A stretch of DNA of 8,035 nt from Pseudomonadota bacterium. Lineage in GTDB: Bacteria; Myxococcota; Myxococcia; Myxococcales; Myxococcaceae. Shown piece by piece: positions 1-6,358 of this stretch (within the stretch, counting starts at the first letter, position 1; each line of letters starts with the position of its first letter). The stretch is taken from assembly GCA_023424585.1 (NCBI GenBank), contig JAFADT010000789.1, positions 1 through 8,035 of the forward strand, in the 5' to 3' direction. The notes under the pieces are model-generated. The model was not told where the DNA came from. It saw nothing but the letters and a program-made list of their open reading frames with translations, and searched no databases. The position numbers were made by a program, and so were the translations under genes.

Positions 1-1
1 G

Positions 2-76
2 CTGGAGTCCCTGGCGCGCGAGCTGGACGGGCGCGCGGACTCCCTGGAGCGCCGCGCGAAGACGCTGGCGCCCTGA
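2..76 (+). CDS. 3' end of an unidentified gene (partial)
   Basis: An open frame runs in from the left edge and stops at TGA 74-76. Only 24 residues are visible. They are rich in Leu, Glu and Arg, with leucines spaced 3-4 apart (LESLARELDGRADSLERR), which suggests an amphipathic helix or coiled-coil C-terminus. Third positions are almost all G or C, as in the neighbouring genes, so the frame is probably real. It converges on the lipoprotein gene with 20 bases between the stop codons. The family cannot be recognised from so short a piece. Confidence 0.55.
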   Translation: MESLARELDGRADSLERRAKTLAP

Positions 77-96
77 GCGCCGCGCCCGGCGGCCCG

Positions 97-639
97 CTAC
101 AGCACGCCGCCCTCCACCTCCAGCACCACCGTGGCCCGCACGCGCACCTCGCGCTCCGGCAGGCGCCCCGTGCCGCGCAGGATGATGGCCATGCTGGGCG
201 CGGCCACGTAGGGCCTCAGGTCCACGCTGCCGTCCGTGCTCAGCCCCACCGTGGGGTTGGGCGGGCTCAGGCCGAGCCCCGCGATGCCCTCTCGGGACGC
301 GAAGCGCGACTCGCTGTTGCCCGCGCGGGCCACGGCCTCCAGCGAGTCCAGGAAGCCGAGGTCCTGGTCGTTGGGGCTGAGGACCTTGAGGGTCATCTTC
401 GTCACCTGCACGCGCGTCACCTCGTCCTTGGTGACGTCGCGGTTCTTGAAGTCCTGGTTCTCGTTGAAGTCCAGCGCGGAGAAGCTGCTGATGGCGGGGA
501 AGGCGTTGAGCAGCGTGGTGGTGCCGGCGGGGCTCGCGGGCACGGTCGCCTCGCCCTGGACCTCCGTGGTGAAGGACGACGGGGAGCAGGCGGTGAGCGA
601 CAGGCCGGCCGCCACCGCGAGGAAGGACGCGTAAGACAT
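97..639 (-). CDS. Putative secreted lipoprotein, function unknown
   Basis: A protein of about 180 residues exported by a lipoprotein signal. Reading from ATG at 639, residues 4-17 are hydrophobic and end in a lipobox, L-T-A-C, with Cys18 as the lipidated residue. Position +2 is Ser, which in standard Lol sorting favours the outer membrane. The mature part is rich in Val, Thr and Ser with alternating hydrophobics (for example VRVRATVVLEVEGG near the C-terminus), suggesting a beta-sandwich fold. I see no catalytic motif and do not recognise the family beyond 'myxobacterial-type lipoprotein'. The start is uncertain: a GTG at 675 in frame adds 12 residues including an Arg, giving a more typical basic n-region, whereas the ATG form has no Lys or Arg before the hydrophobic core. 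Neither start has a clear Shine-Dalgarno sequence. It is divergent from the outer-membrane gene, with at most 134 bases between the starts. Confidence 0.8.
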   Translation of the reverse strand: MSYASFLAVAAGLSLTACSPSSFTTEVQGEATVPASPAGTTTLLNAFPAISSFSALDFNENQDFKNRDVTKDEVTRVQVTKMTLKVLSPNDQDLGFLDSLEAVARAGNSESRFASREGIAGLGLSPPNPTVGLSTDGSVDLRPYVAAPSMAIILRGTGRLPEREVRVRATVVLEVEGGVL

Positions 640-758
640 GGCCGCAATGTACCGGGCGGCCGGGTGTGGCGTCACCGACCGTGGGCGCCCCCGGGTGTCC
701 CCGGGACGACGCGGCCGGGCGGGGCACTTGCGAGCGTGGGGATGCCCACGGGCCGGGG

Positions 759-764
759 TATGGT
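759..764 (+). promoter_or_regulatory. Candidate -10 box (TATGGT) for the outer-membrane protein gene
   Basis: TATGGT lies 9 bases before the TTG start at 774, so transcription would begin almost at the start codon. No convincing -35 hexamer lies at 16-18 bases. The best resemblance, TTGCGA at 728-733, is 25 bases away, too far for a standard sigma-70 promoter. The call rests on the hexamer and on the same 9-base spacing before rsfS. Confidence 0.3.
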
Positions 765-773
765 GCGCGCGTC

Positions 774-1829
774 TTGGACCGCCGCCTCCTCCCGCTCCTC
801 GTCGCCCTCGCCTTGCCCTGCGGCAAGGGTGCGCTCGCGGCCGAGTGGCAGGGCTCGCTCCGGGGCACCGGCCGGCTGCTGGTGGACAGCAACGCCCCGC
901 GAGACTTCACCGACGGCGCCGCGGCCGGCCCCGGCTCGGACCTGGCGCTGAGCGTGCTGGGCGTGGCGGAAGGACGGGGCACCGGCGAGCGCGCCCAGGT
1001 GGTGGGCCGCTACGAGCTGGGCGCGCGCAAGTACGTGGACTACGCCACCGAGGACACGCTGGTGCAGGCGGGCGCGCTGGAGGGCTCGCTCGCCCTGGGC
1101 ACCGAGTGGGGCGTGGGCGCGGAAGGGCACGCCAAGGACCGGCGGGGCGGCAGCCGCGCGTACTCGGACCTGGGCGCGAGCCTCTTCGCCGAGTACGCCC
1201 CGGACGTGCGCCTGGCCCTGCGCCTGCGCGGGGGCGCCCGCCGCTTCGTGTACCGCCCGGACCACACGGCCGACTTCGGCGGGCTGGAGCTGGGAGCGCT
1301 GGGCCGCTACCGGCTGACGCCACGCCACACGCTGAGTGTGTTTGGCGAATGGGGCTCGCGCCGCTACGGCCCCCTCGCCCGTCCCTTCCTGGGCGTCAGC
1401 GCGTCCCCCGGGCGCAGGCAGGACGGCGCGCTGGTGGCGGGGGTGGGCTGGGCGTACCGGGGGCCGGTGAAGCTGTCGCTGAGCTACGCCTTCCAGGAGG
1501 TGAGCTCCAACAGCTTCGGGGAGACGGTGCTGCGCCACCGGCTCATCGGCAGCGCCGGGGTGCGGCTGCCCTGGCGGGTGACGCTGCTGGCGCAGGGGAC
1601 GCTGGGCCTCTCGCGCTACCCGGACGGCATCTACCTGTCGCCGGAGATCATCCTGGTGGAGGAGGACGAGGGGCAGAACTCGCTGTCCCTCAAGCTGGCC
1701 CGGCCCGTCTCCGCCCGCGTGGACCTGGAGCTGTCCTGGGGCATCTGGAGCACGCGCCTGCCGCGCAATGACTTGCGCTACACGCGCCAGGTGTTCGGCG
1801 TGGGCGTCACCTGGCGGGACCAGGACTGA
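774..1829 (+). CDS. Putative outer-membrane beta-barrel protein
   Basis: An exported protein of 351 residues if read from TTG 774. That start gives a textbook Sec signal: M-D-R-R, a hydrophobic core at residues 5-14, and an A-L-A cleavage site near residue 22 before A-E-W. The open frame extends upstream to GTG 666, but the extra 36 residues are Gly/Arg/Pro-rich and would bury the signal, so I reject them. The mature chain consists of repeated 8-12 residue alternating hydrophobic/polar stretches separated by Gly, Asp and Arg turns (for example YELGARKYVDYA, LGASLFAEYA, LALRLRGGARRFVY, LSLSYAFQEV and VFGVGVTW at the C-terminus). This is the pattern of transmembrane beta strands. Tyr and Trp are frequent at the strand ends. 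No plug, TonB box or enzyme motif is visible. It converges on the TPR gene with 28 bases between. Function is unknown; a passive porin or an envelope structural protein are both possible. Confidence 0.72.
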   Translation: MDRRLLPLLVALALPCGKGALAAEWQGSLRGTGRLLVDSNAPRDFTDGAAAGPGSDLALSVLGVAEGRGTGERAQVVGRYELGARKYVDYATEDTLVQAGALEGSLALGTEWGVGAEGHAKDRRGGSRAYSDLGASLFAEYAPDVRLALRLRGGARRFVYRPDHTADFGGLELGALGRYRLTPRHTLSVFGEWGSRRYGPLARPFLGVSASPGRRQDGALVAGVGWAYRGPVKLSLSYAFQEVSSNSFGETVLRHRLIGSAGVRLPWRVTLLAQGTLGLSRYPDGIYLSPEIILVEEDEGQNSLSLKLARPVSARVDLELSWGIWSTRLPRNDLRYTRQVFGVGVTWRDQD

Positions 1830-1857
1830 CGGGGCCGCCCCGGCGCGGGAGGCCGTC

Positions 1858-2172
1858 TCAGTCCAGGTCGGCGATGCGCTCGTCGATCTCCTCCGCCAGG
1901 CTGGGGTGCTGCTGGGCGAGCGCGTGGTCCCGGGCGGTGGTGAGCACCTCCTTCGCCTTGTCCGTCCTGCCGGCCCCCGCGTAGGCGTCCCCCAGGGAGA
2001 CGAGGGCGGCGGCGTACTTCGGATCCAGGCGGACGGCGGTCTCCAGGCTCTGGATGGCGCTGTCGTACTCCTTGCGCTCCAGGTGAAGCTTCCCCAGGGA
2101 GAACCAGGCCATGGGGGCGTCGGGGAACTGGGCCGTCATCTTCTTGAATTGTTCCAGGCGGGCGTCGCTCAT
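1858..2172 (-). CDS. Small tetratricopeptide-repeat protein
   Basis: A soluble protein of 104 residues built almost entirely of TPR helices. Two complete 34-residue repeats are in exact register. Residues 20-53 carry W23, L26, G27, A39, L43, A46 and P51, and residues 54-87 carry L57, L60, G61, Y64, A73, L77 and A80; these are TPR consensus positions 4, 7, 8, 11, 20, 24, 27 and 32. A short helix precedes the repeats and an acidic helix (EEIDERIADLD) caps the C-terminus. There is no signal peptide, so it is probably a cytoplasmic adaptor; its partner cannot be told from sequence. The start is well supported: on the minus strand AAGGGG (2181-2186) lies 8 bases before ATG. It is divergent from rsfS across 61 bases, so the two may share a control region. 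Confidence 0.85.
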   Translation of the reverse strand: MSDARLEQFKKMTAQFPDAPMAWFSLGKLHLERKEYDSAIQSLETAVRLDPKYAAALVSLGDAYAGAGRTDKAKEVLTTARDHALAQQHPSLAEEIDERIADLD

Positions 2173-2218
2173 GGACGGAACCCCTTAGAGGAGCGCTGGA
2201 AGCTTGCCAAGGGTGCGC

Positions 2219-2224
2219 TAGGGT
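2219..2224 (+). promoter_or_regulatory. Candidate -10 box (TAGGGT) for the rsfS operon
   Basis: TAGGGT stands 9 bases before the rsfS ATG, the same spacing as the TATGGT box before the outer-membrane gene. The hexamer 17 bases upstream, CTGGAA (2196-2201), matches the -35 consensus at only three positions. If real, the transcript would start about 3 bases before the ATG and be nearly leaderless. The alternative is that the AGGG inside it acts as a distant ribosome-binding site. Confidence 0.3.
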
Positions 2225-2233
2225 AGCCGTCAC

Positions 2234-2776
2234 ATGGCCACGAAGAAGAAGACCCCTGTATCCAAGGCGAAGGCGAAGAGCGGCACCCGGGCTCCGGCCC
2301 GCAAGAAGACGGCCGCGAAGAAGGCCGCGAAGTCCAGCCTGCGTCCGCCGGCGCGCAAGAAGGCCCCCGCGCGCAAGAAGGCCGCGAAGGTCGCCGCTCC
2401 GCCCGCGCCGCCCAAGCTCGCGGAGAACGCGAAGGCGCGCGAGCTGGCGCGCCGCATCGGCAACCTGCTGCTGGACAAGAAGGCCACGGACGTCGTCATC
2501 CTCGACATGCGCGGGATGACGTCCTACGCGGACTACATCGTCATCGCCTCCGGAGAGAGCGACCGCCAGGTGAGCGCCATGGCGGAGAACGTCCAGGTGC
2601 AGCTCAAGCAGGCCCCGCAGCCCCTGCGCCCCATCAGCACGGAAGGCCTGGAGACGGGCCAGTGGGTGCTCCTGGACTACGACGACGTCGTGGCCCACCT
2701 GTTCAACGGCGAGGTGCGCGCCTTCTACGACCTGGACGGCCTGTGGGCGGACGCGCCGCGGGAGAAGCTGTCCTAG
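2234..2776 (+). CDS. rsfS: Ribosome silencing factor RsfS with a histone-like basic N-terminal tail
   Basis: RsfS (YbeB/Iojap family) binds protein uL14 on the 50S subunit and blocks joining of the 30S subunit, reducing translation in starvation. The family domain occupies about residues 66-178: helix [20 protein letters not shown], strand [33 protein letters not shown], and the hallmark C-terminal block from W144 through [20 protein letters not shown] to LDGLW171. Residues 1-60 are an added low-complexity tail of Lys, Ala, Pro and Arg (16 Lys and 5 Arg by hand count) with three PARKK repeats at 21-25, 39-43 and 45-49, like a histone H1 C-terminus. Typical RsfS proteins are about 105-120 residues, against 180 here. 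No ATG, GTG or TTG occurs in frame between 2234 and the core domain, so the tail must be translated if the gene is. The stop is 4 bases from the rlmH start, implying translational coupling. Confidence 0.95.
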   Translation: MATKKKTPVSKAKAKSGTRAPARKKTAAKKAAKSSLRPPARKKAPARKKAAKVAAPPAPPKLAENAKARELARRIGNLLLDKKATDVVILDMRGMTSYADYIVIASGESDRQVSAMAENVQVQLKQAPQPLRPISTEGLETGQWVLLDYDDVVAHLFNGEVRAFYDLDGLWADAPREKLS

Positions 2777-2780
2777 TCCC

Positions 2781-3245
2781 GTGAAGGTCCGCCTCCTCTC
2801 CATCGGCAAGGACCGCTCCGGACTGTTCGAGCCCGCCGTGCAGGAGTACGCGCGGCGGCTCGAGCACTACACGCGCTTCGAGCTGGTGGAGCTGAGCGAG
2901 GCGTCGGGCCGCAAGCTCAAGCCCGGCGAGGCGAAGTCCGCGGAGGCCACCGCCATCCTCGGCAAGCGCAAGCCGCAGGACTGGCTGGTGGCGCTGGACG
3001 AGCGCGGCACGCTGCTGGACTCCGTGGAGCTCAGCCGCTACGTCGCCAAGGCGCAGACGGGCGCCAGGGACCTGCTCTTCGTCATCGGCGGGGACGAGGG
3101 GCTGAACGACTCGGTGCGCGGCGCGGCGCATCAGGTGATGTCGCTGTCGCGGATGACGCTGCCCCACCGGCTGGCGCGGGTGGTGCTCATCGAGCAGCTC
3201 TACCGCGCGTTCACCATCCTGAAGGGCGAGCCCTACCACAAGTAG
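2781..3245 (+). CDS. rlmH: 23S rRNA pseudouridine-1915 N3-methyltransferase RlmH
   Basis: RlmH (YbeA, SPOUT class) uses S-adenosylmethionine to methylate pseudouridine 1915 in helix 69 of 23S rRNA, acting on the assembled 70S ribosome. The protein has 154 residues, the usual size of the family. It begins [10 protein letters not shown] and carries LDERG at 72-76, the glycine-rich FVIGGDEGL at 100-108, and [20 protein letters not shown] from 121, which forms the knotted cofactor site, followed by YRA. It ends PYHK, the conserved tail used in catalysis. Translation starts at GTG 2781, 4 bases after the rsfS stop and with no well-spaced Shine-Dalgarno of its own, so it probably depends on ribosomes finishing rsfS. 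The rsfS-rlmH pairing is a widely conserved bacterial arrangement. Confidence 0.96.
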   Translation: MKVRLLSIGKDRSGLFEPAVQEYARRLEHYTRFELVELSEASGRKLKPGEAKSAEATAILGKRKPQDWLVALDERGTLLDSVELSRYVAKAQTGARDLLFVIGGDEGLNDSVRGAAHQVMSLSRMTLPHRLARVVLIEQLYRAFTILKGEPYHK

Positions 3246-3322
3246 GCAACCGGGCAGGCCACCCGAGGCGCCGGGGCCGGGGCGTCAGGGCGCGGGAAGC
3301 GCTCGCGTCGGGAGCGCCCATC

Positions 3323-4468
3323 ATGAACACGCCCTCTTCTGAACCCTCCACGGCCGCCACCGTGCGCATCATCGCCTCGCCCCAGTCCTGGGTGGAGGGC
3401 GAGGCCGTCCGACAACTGGAGGCCGTGTCGCGCCTGCCGGGCATGCGGCTCGCGGTGGGACTGCCGGACCTGCACCCCGGCAAGGGCGCTCCGGTGGGCG
3501 CGGCCTTCGAGTCCGAGGGCTTCCTCCATCCCTATCTCGTGGGCAGCGACATCGGCTGTGGCATGGGGTTGTGGGACGTGGACCTGCTGGCGCGCAAGGC
3601 GAAGGCGGAGCGGTGGGCGGCGAAGCTGGACCTGGAGGGGCCGTGGGAGGGGGACACGGACGCGGTCCTCGCGGAGCACGGCGCGAAGAGCACGGGCTTC
3701 GAGGCGGCGCTGGGCACGGTGGGCGGCGGCAACCACTTCGCGGAGGTGCAGCGGGTGGAGGAGGTGCACGACGCACGCGTCTTCGAGGCGCTGGGCCTGC
3801 GGGAGGAGCGGTTGCTCCTGCTCGTGCATTCGGGCTCGCGAGGGCTGGGAGAGGCCATCCTGCGCACGCACGTGGATCGGCACGCGGCGGGAGGCCTGGC
3901 GGCGGACTCGGACGAGGCGCGCGCGTACCTCGCACGGCACGACGGCGCGGTGCTGTGGGCGAAGGCGAACCGGGCGCTGGTGGCGCAGCGGACGTTGGAT
4001 GGGATTGGGGCGACGGGGCGGCGGGTGTTGGACGTGTGCCACAACAGCGTGACCGCGAGACATGCGGGCGGGCGCGTGGGGTGGTTGCACCGCAAGGGCG
4101 CGGCGCCCTGGGACGAGGGGCCGGTGGTGATTCCCGGCAGCCGAGGCGCGCTGAGCTATCTGGTGTTGCCCGTGGGCACGGGCGAGCAGAGCGCGTACAG
4201 CCTGGCGCACGGCGCGGGCCGCAAGTGGACGCGCTCGGCGGCGCGGGAGCGGGTGAGGGAGCGCTTCACGGCGGAGTCGCTGACGCGCACGTCCTTCAAG
4301 AGCCACGTGGTGTGCGAGGACCGGGACCTGCTCTTCGAGGAGGCGCCCCCGGCGTACAAGGCCATCGACCGCGTGGTGACGGACCTGGTGGAGGCGGGGC
4401 TGGTGCGGGTGGTGGCGACGCTGGCGCCGGTGCTCACGTACAAGACGCGCGGCCGCGCGGCGGAGTGA
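3323..4468 (+). CDS. rtcB: RtcB-family RNA ligase, release-factor-H-coupled (RtcB2-like) type
   Basis: RtcB enzymes join RNA 2',3'-cyclic-phosphate or 3'-phosphate ends to 5'-OH ends using GTP and manganese. All signature motifs are present in order: LPDLHPGKGAPVG (47-59), GSDIGCGMG (74-82, metal ligands D76 and C79), GTVGGGNHFAEV (131-142, H138), HSGSRGLG (169-176, H169), CHNSV (239-243, H240), and SLAHGAGRKWTR (293-304), in which H296 matches the histidine that is guanylylated in E. coli RtcB. The enzyme should therefore be active. At 381 residues with a compact middle and the ending VATLAPVLTYKTRGRAAE, it looks more like the branch encoded beside prfH than like classical RtcB; this subtype is a judgement from memory. 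ATG 3323 has GGGAG at 3310-3314, 8 bases upstream. It lies 77 bases after rlmH and 57 before comF on the same strand. No prfH is visible in the window. Confidence 0.9.
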   Translation: MNTPSSEPSTAATVRIIASPQSWVEGEAVRQLEAVSRLPGMRLAVGLPDLHPGKGAPVGAAFESEGFLHPYLVGSDIGCGMGLWDVDLLARKAKAERWAAKLDLEGPWEGDTDAVLAEHGAKSTGFEAALGTVGGGNHFAEVQRVEEVHDARVFEALGLREERLLLLVHSGSRGLGEAILRTHVDRHAAGGLAADSDEARAYLARHDGAVLWAKANRALVAQRTLDGIGATGRRVLDVCHNSVTARHAGGRVGWLHRKGAAPWDEGPVVIPGSRGALSYLVLPVGTGEQSAYSLAHGAGRKWTRSAARERVRERFTAESLTRTSFKSHVVCEDRDLLFEEAPPAYKAIDRVVTDLVEAGLVRVVATLAPVLTYKTRGRAAE

Positions 4469-4525
4469 GCGGCACGGGGCTCGCACGAGGGGCGCGAAGA
4501 AGCGCTGCCCCTGGGAGTCCCGGTG

Positions 4526-5227
4526 ATGTGGAAGGCCCTGTTGGACTTGCTCTATCCGCCCATGTGCCTGGCCTGCGCGAAGGTGCTGCCGGGCGTGGGC
4601 GCGGTGTTCTGCGAGCCATGTGACACGGCGCTGGAGCGGCTGCCGCCGGCGTGTTGCCGGACGTGCGCGGAGCCGGGTGCGTTCCCGGGGAACACCTGTC
4701 CCCGCTGCCGGACGGTGCCACCGCCGTTCAGCCGGGCGTGGGCGCCATTCGCGCATGAAGGTCCGGTGGCGCGGGCCATCCACAGGTTCAAGTACGAGGA
4801 CCATCCGGACCTCGCGGCGCCCCTGGGGAGGCTGCTCGCGGACGAAGCGCGGCGGTTCCTGAGGACCGCGCCCGGGTGCGTGGTGGCGTTGCCGCTGCAT
4901 GTGCGGCGCTTCCGGAAGCGGCAGTATGACCAGGCGCACCTGCTCGCGAGGGAGCTGGCGAAGGCCACGGGGCGGACCGCGCACGCGGGCTGGCTGGAGC
5001 GCACCCGGGAGACGCGGCGGCAGGTGGGGCTGAGTGAAGCGGAGCGCGCGGGCAACGTGAAGGGAGCGTTCGTGGCGGCGCGGGCGGTGAAGGGGCAGGA
5101 GGTGTTGCTCGTGGACGACGTGTTCACCACGGGGTCCACCGCGCGAGCCGCCGCCGTCGCCCTGCGGGACGCGGGGGCCGCGCGCGTGGAGGTGCTGACA
5201 CTGGCGAGGGCGTTCACCCTCGCCTGA
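4526..5227 (+). CDS. comF: ComF-family phosphoribosyltransferase-like protein
   Basis: A 233-residue protein of the ComFC/GntX family, which joins an N-terminal zinc module to a type I phosphoribosyltransferase fold. Cysteines pair as C14-x2-C17, C29-x2-C32, C44-x2-C47 and C58-x2-C61, enough for two four-Cys zinc sites. The middle contains HRFKYEDHPDLA and the family arginine/glutamine segment RFRKRQYDQAHLLARELA. The PRPP-binding loop LLVDDVFTTGSTA has its two Asp residues at about 197-198. Homologues help internalise DNA in naturally competent bacteria, but many non-competent species carry one and the substrate is unclear. GTG 4523 and ATG 4526 are adjacent in frame; GGGAG at 4513-4517 is better spaced for the ATG. 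It is probably the last gene of the rsfS-rlmH-rtcB run, and its stop is 10 bases from the stop of the convergent Uma2 gene. Confidence 0.92.
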   Translation: MWKALLDLLYPPMCLACAKVLPGVGAVFCEPCDTALERLPPACCRTCAEPGAFPGNTCPRCRTVPPPFSRAWAPFAHEGPVARAIHRFKYEDHPDLAAPLGRLLADEARRFLRTAPGCVVALPLHVRRFRKRQYDQAHLLARELAKATGRTAHAGWLERTRETRRQVGLSEAERAGNVKGAFVAARAVKGQEVLLVDDVFTTGSTARAAAVALRDAGAARVEVLTLARAFTLA

Positions 5228-5237
5228 GGTCCGGAGG

Positions 5238-6017
5238 TCAGCTTCGGGAGCTCTTGAGCCGGGCGAGTTCGGCTTCGAGTTCCCTGAAGCGGCGTTCGGC
5301 CTCATCCGCGCGTCGGGATTCTTCCTGGGCACGCCGTTGCAGGCTCATCGTCTGGTCTTCCAGGCGTTCGATGAACTCCTCGGAGACCAGCAGCGGCGCG
5401 TTGCCCGCCCAGAAACGCACGTCCTCGCCCTCGACCTGAAGCTCGAGTCCCAGCACCTCCGAGACGTAGCGCCCGTTCCGGGGCTCCATGCGCGTATAGA
5501 CACGCGCATCCGGCGTCGCCAGTCGGTAGCCCTCCAGCGTGAGCCGTCCCCCGTCGAAGATGAAGTATTCGGGGATGCCCAGGCGGGCATACCGGCTCAC
5601 GTTGAACTCGGCATCCTTCTTCCGGTCGCCCCCGACGTGGAGCTCCATCACCCAGTCGAGCCCGTGTCCCTCGTGGCTGACCAACCACTTCTTCCGACGG
5701 TGGTTCTCCACGTCCAGCACGACCAGCAGGTCCGGCGCGAATCGCCGCTCCGCCGGGGAGTACACGGGCAACTCCGAGCCCACGTAGGCTTTACGTCCAC
5801 GGCGTTTGAAGTAGCCCCGGAGCGCCTCGCGTGCGAGCGCCTTGGGTTCCTGATGGCTGTCCCCCTCGGGCATCGCCATCTCTTCGTACGTCACCTCTCC
5901 GGGCAGTGTTGCCACCACCCGGTCCCGCTCCTCCTGCCCCATCCGCTCCCACTCTTCCTGAGAAGGCGCCCGGGGAAAGGCGTCTCCAACCTTGTCGGTA
6001 TGACGTCCCATGCCCAT
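5238..6017 (-). CDS. Uma2-family (DUF820) nuclease-like protein with C-terminal coiled coil
   Basis: A 259-residue protein with a PD-(D/E)XK-like core. Visible landmarks are GSELPVYSPAERRFAPDLLV (80-99, acidic D96), WVMELHVGGDRKKD (122-135, acidic E125) and NVSRYARLGIPEYFIFD (139-155), the family's usual 'Y...G(V/I)PEYW..D' block. In the commonest Uma2 form a Lys stands four residues before the Tyr; here that place is N139, and the nearest lysines are K133-K134, so catalysis may use a shifted Lys or be lost. Residues about 212-255 are a Glu/Arg/Leu heptad region, likely a coiled coil. The family is expanded in several bacterial phyla and its role is poorly known. ATG 6011, two codons inside, has GCAGG 9 bases upstream and is an alternative start. 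Codon use looks more A/T-rich than in the rlmH-comF run, hinting at separate origin. Confidence 0.8.
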   Translation of the reverse strand: MGMGRHTDKVGDAFPRAPSQEEWERMGQEERDRVVATLPGEVTYEEMAMPEGDSHQEPKALAREALRGYFKRRGRKAYVGSELPVYSPAERRFAPDLLVVLDVENHRRKKWLVSHEGHGLDWVMELHVGGDRKKDAEFNVSRYARLGIPEYFIFDGGRLTLEGYRLATPDARVYTRMEPRNGRYVSEVLGLELQVEGEDVRFWAGNAPLLVSEEFIERLEDQTMSLQRRAQEESRRADEAERRFRELEAELARLKSSRS

Positions 6018-6118
6018 CAGCCTGCGTCGGGCTGGCTTTCAGGTCAATCGCCCCGCGCGGACCTTGAGCAAGCAACGCGCCAGGGAGCCCTCGGACCGCT
6101 GTCCATGTTTCGCGGCGA

Positions 6119-6357
6119 ATGACTGCCCCACCGGCCCCCTGGCGACGAGGCGAATGCGCAGCCGCGCTGTGCCTCGCACTCCAGGATCGCGATGGAGGCG
6201 TGCTCGCGCTGCGGTGCCTTCATGTGCCGGGCGTGCATTGCGCCGGACAGCGAGCCCGCGTACTGCACGCCATCATCGGCATCATGCTCAACGCCCTTCC
6301 ATTCCCCTGGGGATGCGGATGGTCGTGCTGCCGATCATGGTCGCCCCGGGGTGGTGA
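6119..6357 (+). pseudogene. Frameshifted B-box-type zinc-finger gene remnant
   Basis: ATG 6119 opens as MTAPPAP, then runs into a shadow frame. Removing one C from the five-C run at 6135-6139 continues it as MTAPPAPGDEANAQPR and then CASHSRIAMEACSRCGAFMC followed by RACIAPDSEPAYC. This is a zinc-binding B-box-like pattern: C(6168)-x2-H(6177)-x7-C(6201)-x2-C(6210)-x4-C(6225)-x2-C(6234), with a further Cys at 6264. Third positions are strongly G/C in this frame across 6141-6266. After 6266 the likely continuation moves frame again, to HAIIGIMLNALPF (ends about 6305) and then LGMRMVVLPIMVAPGW with TGA at 6355-6357, resembling a degraded membrane segment. With three apparent shifts it is most likely decayed. 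A sequencing error could explain the first shift alone. This accounts for most of the 341-base gap between the Uma2 start and the DUF3817 stop; I see no gene in 6018-6118. Confidence 0.55.
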
Positions 6358-6358
6358 A

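Noticed and set aside
77..96. Possible terminator hairpin GCCGC/GCGGC between the first two convergent genes
   Set aside because: The stem has only five pairs and no T-run on either side; such stems are frequent in GC-rich DNA.
638..1771. A 377-residue plus-strand frame overlapping the outer-membrane gene
   Set aside because: It is Gly/Arg/Ala/Pro low-complexity without motifs. The alternative frame has a signal peptide and beta-strand periodicity.
1778..2809. A 343-residue minus-strand frame across the TPR and rsfS genes
   Set aside because: It is a low-complexity Arg/Gly/Leu shadow. The 1858-2172 frame has exact TPR register and rsfS has its own signature.
3288..3319. Hairpin GGGCGC/GCGCCC whose 3' arm abuts the rtcB Shine-Dalgarno
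   Set aside because: Six pairs with a 20-base loop is weak and not distinguishable from chance; no riboswitch-like core is present.
3233..5332. A 699-residue open frame on the minus strand across rtcB and comF
   Set aside because: It is rich in Arg, His and Pro with no domain, and it lies antisense to two genes with complete family motifs. Long shadow frames are normal at this GC content.
6019..6047. TTGACC with a 17-base spacer before CAGGCT as a minus-strand promoter for the Uma2 gene
   Set aside because: The -35 is fair but the -10 matches the consensus at only two positions, so it is not reported as a feature.
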